DNA of 64,000 nt from Bugula neritina (lineage: Eukaryota; Bryozoa; Gymnolaemata; Cheilostomatida; Bugulidae), in assembly GCA_964035545.1 (NCBI GenBank), contig OZ037770.1, positions 10,380,973 to 10,444,972 of the forward strand, given 5' to 3'. The notes beneath the pieces were generated by a model, which saw nothing but the letters and a program-made list of their open reading frames with translations, had not been told where the DNA came from and searched no databases. Numbering within the stretch: the first letter of the stretch is position 1; each line of letters starts with the position of its first letter. Below, piece after piece: positions 12,049-24,900 of this stretch. A program made the position numbers and the translations under genes.

Positions 12049-15000
12049 GTTTATATTATAAGCTGCCACTTCAGCATTGGTCAATGACCAAAAGCACAAA
12101 AATGCTTTCAAGTTCTTTTTTTTCAAATTTTATCATAAAGAAATGTTTTTTTTTATTTTTTTTCGGAATGCTAATTAATATGTGTGCTTATATCAAAATA
12201 TTTATCTCCTAAAAGAACAGTTCCATAACATTGTTGGGATTTTATGTAGCAGTCAAACTTGAAATTTGTATTGACTTTGCTCTCTATATTATGATCTAAC
12301 TAAATCCCTACTAGGAGGAAACAACCCTTAATTGTAAATTGAGTACCAGAGGTATTGGAAAACCATTTTTTGTAATTGTAAGTTATGTGCATCTTCTAAC
12401 AAAAGGAAAACTTTGAGAGAAGTGGGTACAGCCAACTTTTCTTTTTCACTTCTTTAGCTGCACTGACTCATACCATAATGAAAATAGGTAACAGTTAAAA
12501 AGCTATTGCCATAAAGCTTTCAAAAAAAGCTCCTGTCACACATGTTATCAAATGTATGCTTTAGTTGACAGAAGTGAGACTAAAGTATGAGAAACTGGAA
12601 AAGGAATTCTTAGCTAGTAGAAAGAAGACTAAAGAGGAACTGGACAGATACATGGAGAAAGAAGTTGAAACTGTTTTGTCTCAACTGAGTAACAGTAGAA
12701 TGAAGATAAAAGCTCAACTTAGACAAAACCATCAGGTGTGTGTAGAAGTTAAAATTTTATATCCTCAGCAAAGCTGAGTTATGTTTACTAGGTTCCTGTT
12801 TTGTGATGGTTTTATATAATAATTGTAACTATCGATGTTTTGTAGACCTATTCATTCGCTTAGAAAGCAAGCAATGATGTCATTCAGCATAAGTGTATCG
12901 TTCATTCAGGATTAGCAATGTTGGAATTTTGACCAGTTGTCAGTCTGCATCTATTCACTTTAAACCTGAATACCAATATAGTTTGCAAAAATTTGTTTAA
13001 TTTTTTTTTATTCTCAATAGTGCAAGGAACTTATATATTAGTGTATGTAATATGATACTATTTTTCATACAATGATATATTTACATAATACTGTGTGCGT
13101 TACAAATTTACCATCTTTCACTTCAGTCATGAATATATTCTGTTTCAGTTATAAAAAAAGTTACAAAGAGATGTGAAGTATGTCTTTGTTATTGTGTATC
13201 TGCTTAGCAACTGTTATATGTTATATTATATACAGCGTGTTGTACTAATTAGCAATATCCACTGCTAGTAATACATTTGATGCAGAATAATCACGGGCTT
13301 TCCATGTACCGATCTCAGATCGATCTTGCTGAGATCGATCTGAGACATGTGCTCAGATCGATCGTTTTTCCATGAGAGTGTCAGATCGATCTCTCGAAGT
13401 TGCCTCCTCTTAAGTGAAGGATACTTTAAAAGTATAATTTGTTCACCTATTTGAGTGATTAAAGCTACTACTGTTGAAAACAAGATGGTCATAGTCTAAA
13501 GTTTAATCCCAGCTATAAACTATACGCAGCAAAGCTTTCAGTGTATAGTAATTTGGCCAATTTAAAATAATTAATTTTAATTTTTTAGCTTGACAGCTTA
13601 TATAAAATTAATGGCTGTCTTGCAAATTATTAATAAACTTACAGGACTGTTAGGCTTAAAATTACAAAGAAAATAGCTAATGAAACTAAGTTTTAATAGT
13701 CATTTAAATTCAATTTAAATTCTCCCATTTTTTTACCTTCTACTGCATATAATTGAGTTTTCCTAATCATTGTACTGAAAGTCAAAGTTTTGGCATCTGA
13801 AAAGGTGGCTATCATAATTATTTATTACTTTGCTTAGTAATTATCAATAAGTTATCATTTTTATTAGCAGACAACATTGTAGCGCACAGTCTTTTTCTAC
13901 TTCTCAGATCGATCTGGCGTCTTTCCATGGTCTTATTGACATGAGATCGATCTGAGTTCGAGCTCCACAGACCGACCAGCTCAGATCGACGGAGATCGAT
14001 ATTTGGTGTCTTTCCATAGATCGATCTGAGATCGGTACATGGAAAGCCGGTGATTATGAGCAGCCGTAGAGAGATATGAAGTAGGTCTTGGTAATTGTGT
14101 ATCTGTCTAGCAACTGTTCATATGTGGTCACATGTTACAGGTGGATCTAGTTGAAGGATTTGCAGAAATTGAACACAGAATACAGAGACTGATATCTGTT
14201 GAAATACCTAAACTAGAGCTGTGTGATGTCATGTCTCTAAAGGTCAAAGGTTAGTATACTAAACTAGAGCTGTATGATATCATCACCGGCTTTCCATGTA
14301 CCGATCTCAGATCGATCTCGCTGAGATCGATCTGAGCATACCTCTCAGATCGATCGTTTTTCCATGAGAAGTGTCAGATCGATCTCACGGAGTTGCCTCC
14401 TCTTAAGTGAAGAGTACTTTAATAGTATAATTTGTTCACAAATCTGGATGATTAAAGCTGCTGAGGTTAAAAAACAAGATTGTTGATGTCTAAAAATTAA
14501 TGGTGCTTGTAAACAATACGCAACAAAGCTTTTAGTGTAACGTAATATAGCCAATTTAAGATAATCACTTTTAATTTTTTAGCTCAACAGCTTAAATAAA
14601 ATTAATAGCTATCTTGCAGATTATTCATAAACTTACAGGATTGTTAAGCTTGAAATTACGCAGCAAATAACTAATGAAAGTAAGTTTTACTAGTCATTTA
14701 AATTCAATTTAAATGCTCCAATTTTTTGTAATTTCTATGGACTATAATTTTATATAATTGAGTTTTTTTAATCATAGTACTGAAAGTCAAAGTTTTGGCA
14801 TCTGAAAATGTGGCTATCGTAATTATTAAGTAATTTGCTTAGTAATTATCAATAAGTTGTCATTTTTATCAGCAGACAACATTTTAGCGAACAGTCTTTT
14901 TCTACTTCTCAGATCGATCTGGAGTCTTTCCATGGATCGATCTCACTGAGATCGATCTGAGTTCGAGCTCTACAGACCGACCAGCTCAGAACGACTGAGA

Positions 15001-18000
15001 TCGATCTTTGACATCTTTCCATGGATCGATCTCGCTGAGATCGGTACATGGAAAGCCGGTGCATGTCTCTAAAGGTCAAAGGTTAGTATACTGAACTAGA
15101 GCTGTTTGATGTCACGTCTCTAAAGGTTAAAGTTAATAATTCTGCAATCAACCTTGGTATGTGTAGTAAACTTCTCTAGCTGATGAGCTGAATTTTTGAC
15201 AAGATTTTCCTTAATTTGCTGTTTCCTAATAAACCATGCATGGTAGCCTCAGCCAATCAGGTTGTGTACCAACTCTAAAATATCTCCACTGTAACTTATA
15301 TCAGGTTTTGCAAGCTCAAGTGCAAAATGCATGCTTTTAAAAAACAGCTCTCCAACTTTTAAGCATTGTTGTATTCCATATCCAAGTTTATGAGTTTTGA
15401 GTTCATTTTGTAAACTATTAAAATTGATTGTTAAAAAGAAAAATTAAAAACTACATGTCCGCAAGAATACCCTGGTACAATTTCGCCACAACCTCAGCTG
15501 TTTCTGCATAACATACTTTATGGCTCTTGTATTGACATGGTGGTAAATTACTTGGTTTTATAGCAGCTGGGTAAAATTCAAACACTGAAATTTGAACACA
15601 AGTCTGATTGCCGAGTTTTACATGACCAGTTGATACTTGTATTTTGATTGGCCTAATATTTCACACTGTAGTTTATCTGAGATGACACTTCCCGCTTTAG
15701 GGATGCTATTATAGGCATTCGTATTGTGAAATCTGTTTATTGAAAGAAATATATTAGCTTACGTCACTATGCCAACTTTCTTACAAAGCTTGTAATAAAA
15801 TATGCAGCTACAACTTAGGCGACTTCATCGATGGTAGACACTGCTTGGAACCTCAAATCAACCACTGCTGTCACTTGTTAGTATGGTAAATCAATAGCGA
15901 GAGCGTAACACTGTAATGTTAGTGCTACCCTATATTCATCAGTTCTATTGTAAAATAGTATGTTAGGAACGTATAGGACATAAGAACATTAGTCTAGGGC
16001 AGTGGTTCACAACCTGGGGGGAATTTATACGTTTAAAGGGGGAATTTCGACTGAAAAATTCACACAATTTGTTGAAGACTTTTTGAGCTCTTGCAAGTTA
16101 CATGGGTAAGTTTTCACCTTAGTTCATTTGTATAACCAAACCATATTCTGCAATCTCAGTTTACTTCTAAATGAATGTGTTTATTAATTCCTCTACCTTA
16201 ACTGCTATCTGTGCTACTTTGAAGGGAGGTCAAAAAATCTGCAAAAACCAACAGGCCAACTTTCAGCAGCCATGCAAGTCAATCTCTATGAACTGTATAC
16301 TACTTACTTAGTGAATATATATATATATATATATGATACACTAAATAATCTGAACCTAAGAATGCAGGAGTGCAATCATTGCATATTATTGCATTTCATA
16401 GCAGCATCAATGTATTTAAAATTGTACTAAAGTGGTGGCATCTATCAAAAAAATGCTGTCGTTCCCCGGAATCGAATGAACTTTTATAGGAAAAGAACCT
16501 GTTCTAATTTTAGGTAAAAATTTCACACTAGTGTTAAATTTTCCCATACCCATGCACAACCCAAACCCCAAACCCCCCATCTTGAACCCCTAACCGCCAA
16601 CCTAAATCTTCAATCTTAATATTGAAAATATGCCATTTTTACCTAATTTTCCAAATCTGTGCCGATATTACCTATGCCATTATTACCTGTATCATTTTTA
16701 CCTGTGCCATTTTTACTGGATACCACCTGATCCAAAGATCGTTTTTCAAAAAATCTTCTTGGCATTTCTCTGAACTTTTAATGGAGTTTTAACAGTATTT
16801 CTTTGAGCTACCTCCTCAAAAATAAAGAGCTAGATTCTTAACTTGACATGTGATCTATTGCAACACTTTGCTGGAAAAATTTCAGAGGAATTACAAGAGG
16901 ATTTCATTGAGTTGTTGACAATTCAGCAATGAAGGTGATTTAAAATCTTCCCCAATTGATGTATTGTGGGTGGTGTTCAATTGAAATGGCACAGGTAATA
17001 ATGGTATTAATAAAAAAGTAGGTAAAAACGGTACATTTTCAATATTGGTGTGGGTGTTTGGAGGTAGGGTTTGAGGTGAGGAGTTTGGATTTGTATTGGG
17101 GTTTTTCGTTTAGGAAAATTTACCATTAGTGTGTCATTTTTATCTAAAATCTTTCTGGATTTCCACAAGCAAACTCTTCCCACACATAGCTGAAAAAGCA
17201 GAGTTTTGGTACCATGCAGCACCACATATTTACGTGAGGTAGGATTCTTATCAATTTAATTCAAAGAAAAACTGCCTTAACCTGCAGAGCGACTTAAAAC
17301 GGGTCTCATCAAAAATCGAGCCAGGCTTAAGCGAGCTGGCACACAATCATCAACTGCAGCCATAACATTAATAATTAAACTGCTGTGTGTTTTATAACAT
17401 AATAACAAGATAATATAACTATATTATGATAATTAAATTATATGCAAATATAATAGAACAATATATATTGCATTGTATCATATATAATCATTATGTCAGT
17501 CGTAAGTTTTTTTGGAAAAAGGGAAACTAATAGTCAACATTTGTGAAAGGGGGAAATAGTGTGAAAAAGGTTGGGAACCACTAGCCTAGGGTCTGTTTGT
17601 ATGTAGAGCAGTAGCACAGTCACAGCACATTCACACTACCTGCTCTATCTTGTCTATCAAACACATGAGTTGCAGTGATAATAATCATTTTGTGATTATG
17701 ATTATTGGCTAAAGAAAAAATGGAAATGCTAAAAGTTTGTTTGTGGAAGCAATGGATAGATGATAGATAGTTTAGTAAGAGGTGTACGATATGCTGTATT
17801 ACAATAGTAGCGACATAGGCCATATGCGTGTGTGTGTGTATATGTGTGTATGTAATATGAACAATAGTTCCAACAGTGTCGCCCGCTGACTTTCTCTTAA
17901 CTTGCTTAGTATTACATTTTACATTGTAGAAGAGAGGAGAGAAATAGAAGCAGAACTGGTTCCTGCAGCAGACATGATTATTAGTTTAGATCAAGGAGTG

Positions 18001-19127
18001 ACAACTCGTACTCTTCCTAAATCTCTCAAACTCATACAGTCTGTTGATGTTTCTGATAGCTGTTTGTCTGTCTGTAAAAATGAGGATAACACTTATGTAG
18101 GACTGGGTAATGGTGCAGGAATAGACAGAATAAATGAGCGTTTCAGTGTTTCCAAGTCTTTTGGTACTGTTGCTAAAAATGTAAATGGGATAGCAGCTTA
18201 CACCAACCAGTTGTATGCTTTAGTGTATGTCAGTGATCGCAATCCTCGTTGGGCTGTACATGTGTATGATTTTACTGGGAAACATGTGACCAGCTGGTTT
18301 CATTATGATAGTTGCAGTAGTGTAAACAACCTTGCTATTGCTGATGACCAGGTTGTAGTTCCTGATAGAGGCAATAAAAGACTTACGTTCTACTCTCTTA
18401 CCGAGGAGGTAATTAAACATGTATCCTGTCCTCTACTCAGTGATAGTCGTACAGCAATATGTGCAGCAGACAGATATTGTGTAGTAGTTTCTGAATTTGG
18501 TTCTTCTCAAGTATTTAAATTAGACTTGACAACAGAGAAAGTCATCTGGACATGCAAGGATGTATCTCAACCAGAAGGTGTGACCTGCTATAGAAGTAAA
18601 TATATTCTTGTGACTAACTGCATCAGTCAAACTACCGTCTGGATACTGGATGTGAAGACAGGTTAGTGATTTCCGCTTTTTAATGTGTGCATGAAAAGCA
18701 TATGTATATTTGACATGTAAAATTCGTTCCATATATACACTACATATTCCTGTATGATTATACTGAATATTGTATACACAAACCACAATCAGTGGGTTAG
18801 TGTGTTGGTAAAGCCATTTGATGACATATTCACTGTTCTACTGTATTTTATGGTGATCATATCCTCGTGTCATGGCATTGATTTCTCAGTATTGCAGGCA
18901 TATTGATTATAACTTTGTTAGCACATAACAAAATATAATAATACAACACTAAACAGTAAGATTTATTGAAACAGTGAATTTGATATACTGTAGGTACACA
19001 GTTATCTATGCTCAAAGATCCAACTGTTAGGAGTATTAGTAATGTACTTGATCTCCATGTGTATAAAGACATGCTGATTGTACCCAGAAATTTGGAGAAG
19101 AAAGTTCTATTTTACCAGCTCAATTAA
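10010..19127 (+). CDS. TRIM-like gene B (RING, B-box 1 and 2, coiled coil, NHL-like propeller), complete
   Basis: Eight coding exons: 10010-10167, 10314-10470, 10624-10807, 11351-11532, 12565-12735, 14141-14249, 17930-18661 and 18994-19127. Together they are 1827 nt, 608 residues plus TAA. The RING spans residues 11-52 with ligands C11, C14, C28, H30, C33, C36, C49 and C52 (C-x2-C ... C-x-H-x2-C-x2-C ... C-P-W-C). Exon 2 is a B-box 1 (C-D-V-C ... C-T-V-C-x4-C-x2-H). Exon 3 is a B-box 2 (C-P-K-H ... C-K-L-C-x4-C-x2-C). Exons 4-6 are charged, heptad-rich coiled coil. Exon 7 is a blade-repeat propeller and exon 8 closes it. The predicted role is a cytosolic RING E3 ubiquitin ligase whose propeller binds the target. 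The ATG follows an acceptor, so an upstream non-coding exon is likely. Intron 5 holds MITE copy 2; intron 6 holds 51-bp repeats, MITE copy 3 and a hAT element. Confidence 0.9.
11815..12056. repeat. (TA)n microsatellite
   Basis: About 240 bp of almost pure TA with scattered TG or AA interruptions, in intron 4 of gene B. Confidence 0.95.
13292..14052 (-). mobile_element. CACTA-like MITE copy 2
   Basis: Termini are CACGGGCTTTCCATG and CATGGAAAGCCGGTG, with subterminal AGATCGATCT arrays and an AT-rich middle. It has the same orientation as copies 3 and 6 and is closest in detail to copy 6 (58967-59742). It lies in intron 5 of gene B, 88 bp before exon 6. The flanks AAT and ATT do not give a clean target duplication. 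Confidence 0.75.
14195..15130 (+). repeat. 51-bp splice-donor repeats (gene B), split by a MITE
   Basis: The exon-6 end and donor (GTCAAAG|GTTAGT at 14250) is followed by a second unit that is interrupted by MITE copy 3 and resumes at 15062 (CATGTCTCTAAAGGTCAAAGG). One more unit follows before unique sequence. Confidence 0.8.
14284..15061 (-). mobile_element. CACTA-like MITE copy 3 (778 bp)
   Basis: It has perfect CACCGGCTTTCC ... GGAAAGCCGGTG ends and the 3-bp duplication CAT (14281-14283 and 15062-15064) in a 51-bp repeat unit. It has the same length as copy 1 and nearly the same sequence when reverse-complemented, and it interrupts the same part of the unit as copy 1 in gene A. Confidence 0.8.
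16000..17583. mobile_element. hAT-type non-autonomous element (1.58 kb)
   Basis: The left end CAGTGGTTCACAACCTGG and right end AGGTTGGGAACCACTA are inverted repeats of the kind common in hAT elements. The flanks GTCTAGGG (15992-15999) and GCCTAGGG (17584-17591) form an 8-bp target duplication with one change. No transposase frame is visible. It lies in intron 6 of gene B and contains two inverted copies of another short repeat (16502-16722 and 16985-17150). Confidence 0.75.
16502..17150. repeat. Inverted pair of a C-rich short repeat
   Basis: 16502-16722 carries AGGTAAAAATTTCACAC, a run of AACCC/CCTAA-like sequence, and GTGCCATTTTTACTGGA. 16985-17150 is a reverse-oriented relative. A third copy is at 23865-24050. 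Shared ends (GGTAAAAATGGCACAGGTA and its complement) suggest a small MITE family. Confidence 0.5.
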
Positions 19128-21992
19128 ATAGGTATTATGCATATAGTTACAGTGTGTATAGCATATAATCTAACCTCAGGTATTTTATAAGAGGTAAATT
19201 TCCGAACCCTGAAACTTTTTTATTTGATATAAATATAGCTTATCAGTCTGTTTTGCATAAAATAAGTAAAACTATTTACCCTTGCAGGTATGCCAAATAT
19301 CACAGAGCACTTAGCATCTAGTTTCTTTTAATTTTTCCTAGTGTGTATCTGTATTTTATCTTGATGTATTTTGTTCTCATGGTAATACAGTGAAATGGCT
19401 CATCCATGTAATGCTGACTAAAAACTGTATACACAAGTTCAACTTTGCTTCTGGTGTACTCCATATGCACTCCTTGTTTTGCATGTTGTCAGCTGACACA
19501 TCTAACGGTTGTTACTACTTAACACTACACAATATTAACATTCGTGTAAAATATAACTTGACTTGCATAGATTTGAATAATCAATGCGTGAAATTATTAC
19601 AGAAATATGATGGAGAAGAGAACAAAGGAGTTTCTGCAGCAGATACATCTACTAGTTTATATTAGAGAGTGACAAGTGAGAAGATATTCAGGTACAAGAC
19701 TAAATGATGAGAACTTCAGTGGAGCAGCTGATTGGTCAATTCATCTGACTTAGTAACATTGTCTGACTATATTCATCACTATGAAATATGACCTAGTAAC
19801 ATTCTTACCCAGTTCCACGTTATTCAACTATTTACTGTTGTAGTAATTATTGCTTACTTATTTGATTATTCATCATATTATCACGAATACATTTGCTGTG
19901 TTAATTACAATAGTATTTACCCATCTGTTGTTACATAAACTATTGCGTATTATCTATCATATAAATAACATAATATATATTATGACACTTCATAAATTAT
20001 TTCTATATTAATTATATTTTCTATCATATAGAGTTGAACCCCTGCATATCAATTACTTGTAATATCACAGAAAGTTTCTATATTATATACTCTTTGAAAT
20101 TATAGAATATTTATATTTTAAATCTGCTCTCCTTCACTGTGCAACAGAATTCTATCAGAATCTGGTAGTTTGTAATATCAGCACTAGAGAAACTCAGTAT
20201 ATGTAATATGTTAGTAATAATGAAATGCTTAGACTCCATGTTTTATGGAATGTCAGCAAAATCTGACATGCTGTCACTTTGTGATTTACTTCATCACTCG
20301 GTACATTTCTAATATTGAACATGCTGTATTTTAACTGGTGATCTGTACTATAGTTTTATATTACCATGTGTTATGTAAATAATTCAGTCTATTGTTTGTG
20401 GAATAATAAATATTCTATGCTCTCATAAATCCCACCTGGTGTTTTCACATTATATTTGTTTGTTGCTCAATGACTTTTCATTTGTTAGAATAAGCTAAAT
20501 TCGTTTTGGAACTTGAAACAGTGCTGTTTGAATAATTTAGTCAACATTTGTGACTTTGTTAACAAAAGCTATAAAATGAGCTGCAGTTGAACTAAAATGG
20601 TATAATACTGTGTTGTAATGATTTATGTATGTCATAATTTCCCCAGAGTGAGAAGTTACACCTCCAATGCCCCATGTTTATTATTAACAATCGCCTCTCA
20701 AGCAAAACTTGTGTTGCTAGAGAGGCAACATGTGTCGAGGTACATTAACTTTCTTCTAAAGCCAAAACCAGGACATTGAACACCACACACACCTTGCACA
20801 CAGTCTATAGGTAATACACAGGCTGACTGTTAACCTTCTAGCTGCTTTCAAAACATTGGTAAAACCTTCAGTTGTGTAACACAGTTGTTTAATACCTCTT
20901 TCTAAAGTGGTCTATAATATTGTAAAATAACACGAGCAGCTTTCAATATGACTGACTTGAATCTATAAATGAGATCACAATTGAAGATGTGCTACCATAT
21001 TCCTACATTCTAGTCTAGTCATTTATCACAGTGTTTAGTATTGACTACAGGCACAATACAAAAAGACTGGTCTGATACTTTCTTTATATTTGTTAATTCC
21101 CCAACAGCTGGTAAACTGTACTTGGTAATCATATGACAGCTAAACCATTTAACAGGACTTTTGCTAAATTATAATATTTTGACAACTTATTATTGTATGT
21201 CACTTTCCATTCATTTTGAACTTTAATTAACTTTACTGAAGCACATGATAATATTTTCCATTTTCAAACACTTGGTCACAGCTTTTCACTGAAGCCCATT
21301 ATTATAATCTTCTACCTGCACAATTCTGAGGATGTTTAATTTAGTTATCTTACCTGCTAGATGATAGCTCAAGGTAAACATTTTTTGACCCTTTGAACTT
21401 TGATCAACACTTTAGTACCGGGTGTCCAGCTTTTTCACAACGAGGGCCAGAGGGCCACGGAAAAGGAATATTACGGTGGGAAGGGCCACGTTTTAATTTT
21501 AAGCTTGAACTGGCGGTCAAAGTGCCAATATTTTTCAAATTACCTTTTTCCAAATTCTTGTGAATTATTACACAATATAGTCCCAATAGTTACTGCAGGT
21601 TGCAGGTTTTATATAGCATGTGCATAAATAAGACATGTTTGAAAGGTAATTTTCACCCTAACTCATATTTTTAGGCAAAATAATTTTATTCCGTACGCTT
21701 TTGAGGGTCACATAAATGTAGACTGAGGGCCACATCCGGGCCTGAAGCTGCCTGTTGGACAGGCCCGCTTCATTATATTAGTGGTAGGGGTTAACTTTAT
21801 TTATGGTCTCAACTACTAAGATAAGATATCTACTTGGTACTTATCAGCTGCTTATACCTGATGTTGATCATTCTGCTTCATCTGTCTTGTTTCTGTTATA
21901 TCAGTGACACGCAGTTCCATTTTACAGGGCTTTATTTTTACTCTGTATCATATCATATGATTCATATTAATGGTGGTGCTCTTTAGAATAGC
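19128..21992. other. Spacer between genes B and C (diverged, no shared module)
   Basis: A diverged propeller-exon relic (GTTTCTGCAGCAGATACA at about 19630, then CAGCTGATTGGTC near 19722) is the last sequence shared with the other spacers. From about 19800 to 21400 I see only AT-rich unique sequence. 21415-21768 looks like a hAT-type MITE. There is no kappaB block or CCAAT block, so gene C's upstream region differs from those of B, D and E. Confidence 0.6.
21415..21768. mobile_element. Possible hAT-like MITE
   Basis: The left edge ACCGGGTGTCCAGCTTTTTC and right edge GAAGCTGCCTGTTGGACAGG share inverted GTGTCCA/TGGACA blocks, and both sides hold AGGGCCAC motifs typical of hAT ends that read GGGTGTCCAA ... 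GGGCCACA. Exact ends and target duplication are unclear. Confidence 0.35.
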
Positions 21993-24900
21993 ATGGCTGC
22001 AGCAGAAGAAGTTGAGTGTGGATTCTGTTTACTAAAAGAAGGTTTAGAGAATCCCAAGTGTCTACCATGTGGTCATGTACACTGTTTACTATGTCTTACT
22101 CGTAATGTTGATGTGAATGACATGATCAAGTGTCCCTGGTGTAGGTAAGTTAGTTTTGTATATGTAAAGTAGAAGCATACTGTTGGTAAAAAAATATCTC
22201 ACATTTGCAACACATTGTAATGTATTTATCATGCACTTATTTATACATTTTTTGATGCTGTATGCTGTTTGTGTTGAAGAGAGGTATTTGATACGAATGT
22301 AGACAGCTTGGCTTCTGCAAACATAGCAGACAGCTACGTATCATGTGACGTATGCACTAAAAAGGGGCTGAAAAATGTACCAGCAGTCATATACTGCACT
22401 GTGTGCCGTAAACTCTTCTGCAGAAAACATGATGAGGTATTTGATTTATTGTAACAATTTACTTTCAGGTCCTGCCTTGTAAAATATATTGTTAGTAATT
22501 ACCCATTCTAATATTTTTGTGAATACTTGAATTATATTTCTCAGTAAATATATATTCTGTTATATTCAGTCACATGATGACACCAGTGATGACCACCAGA
22601 AGATGACCATATCTGACTACAGAATACAAGCCAAGAGACTGGAGAAAAGAGTTTGTCCTAAACACACAGCATATCCTTACTCACTGGGATGTAAAGTCTG
22701 TGTTCAGCTGTTCTGTGTGCAGTGTGTATCTCAGACTAACGTGTGTGTTGGAGGTACGGAAGTTTTATCCAAATATTTTTTGCAAAAGTTACTTGGCAAC
22801 TTGTGGTTTTCTTGATAATTCTTTTAGTAGTTGTGCGTTTGTTGCCTAAAATTACTTGGATCTTTGAATGGATATCACAAATCACAATGAATAAAGTTCA
22901 GGAGGATATCAAATAGTAAAAGCAGATCTGAAGGAGAAAATGTCATAACAGAATTGGATATTTCTTTTTATTGATAGGTGTGGATGTTAGAATTTGCTGG
23001 TTTTATTTTATTAATTTCATTGCCCTGCAATATGTTTTGTCAGCCTCAAATACGTTTCGTAGTTTCGTAGCAGCCTCAAATACACAGTTTAAACTTTCTA
23101 TCGGTAAGCCTAGGGCCACATGGTGCGTATTTTCGCATGCGAAAATTGAAATCACAAGTAGCAAAGGTGTCCACTGTGCGCGTTGAGAAAACCTTCGCAC
23201 TTGTCGCTCTGCATTTTCAACGCAAGTGCGAATCGTCTCTGTCGTCGTCACCTAATTGGCTGGTAGCTATTCAGCGAGCCCAATTTCTTTATTTAGTGCT
23301 ATATTCCAGTAAATTGCGTTTTATTGAAAGCGAGTGCGATTTAAAAATGAAAGCTTTATTTATCACGCATCACTGACGCTACAGTGGACACCTTTGCTAC
23401 TCGTGATTTTAATTTTCGCATGCGAAAATACGCACAGTGTGGCCCTAGGCTAACCTTTTTTCATTTACTGTAATATATTTTATCAGCTATATTTTATTTA
23501 TCATAACTTTTTGCATTTTCTTTAATTGGAGGACAACCAGTATTAACTCAAGATTGTTGGTTAAGCATGCAATTCAATAATTTTAATTACTTGTTCACAA
23601 TGAATTTATGTTGTATTACACAGATTCTGAGCATAAGCTGGTTAACTTGGATGACCTAATTAAAGACCTGATCAATATTGATGAATTGACTTCTGCAGAA
23701 GACAAGATGTCCGCCCACTTCAAACAAATATCTAAAACTCTATCTGATTTTGATACTGAGACTGGCAGATTGCTGATAATTCTTCATACACAGCGAGATC
23801 AGCATGTAAGATTATTATTGGTGTAATATGTTCAATATGGATTTCTTAGGTAGCAATGTAAAAATTTCACAGGTAATATGGCACAAATTAAAGAGTAGGT
23901 ACTAATGACACATTGATGTTAATTTTCCGAAACACCAAACTCAAACACCCATCCCAAACCTAAATCTCTATTCCAAACCCCTAACCACCACCCAAAACCC
24001 TAATACTGAAAATGTACCACTCTTACCTGTGCCATTTTTACCAGACATCATTTAATATGATTGTTGCATGTATTTTGTATTAGAAATTTACTTCAGCATG
24101 CTGTTTAATTCCTGTCATTAAATTTGCTTCAGATGTCAAATAGTTAGGCCATAAGTTGTGATCACTAAATATTTTACCTAGAAATAAAAGGGAAACAGTA
24201 CTTTACATAACTTCCTGTAATTTTATTTGCGTTAAGTTCTCAGCCTTATAATAATATATACTAAGTTAGCTGATATTGTAGTAATTCGTGCAATTACTGT
24301 GCGTGGGTTCCTAGCTTTGTAATTATAGTCTATTTATTCACATCAATAAAGTATTAAAGTGAGATTCACGAGGTTTATTTATTACTAAGTATATAGAAGA
24401 TACAAAAAGTACGCAGACTTGAAACACTACATCTTTACTCGCTTAGTACGCTCTCTCTACTACTACTACTACTACTCGCTGAGGGTTATCACATGACGCA
24501 CTCTGATTGGCTAAAGGGGCTTGGGGGACGCGCGTATTACGTACTCACTACACCGCCCCCCCCCAGCAGAAAGCCCTACTTTCTGATAACACATATACAG
24601 TTGATACTAAGACATAAAACGTTACAAAAACTATAAAACTGAGAGAGCGTATGGCACATAAAAGAAAGAACATGACTATGTACAGTAATAAAAAAAGTAT
24701 ATATAAAAAAAATATATAACAGTAAAACACACGATGGCACTGACGGGAGGCACTTGTAGTGAATAGTCCATGGTTAGAGATGCATACTTGTAGGTTACTA
24801 TAAGATTGTCACACTGAGGAATTGTTTGTTAGCACCGGGCATGAGAGGGGTTCGAGATGGGGCACCACCTGCGGTACCATCACGGGTAGGGAGTTTGGGG

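Noticed and set aside
11932-12126. Ile/Tyr-repeat frame
   Set aside because: Translation of the TA microsatellite.
19390-19665. 91-codon frame after gene B
   Set aside because: No domain, AT-rich, overlaps the diverged relic exon, and has no counterpart in the other spacers.
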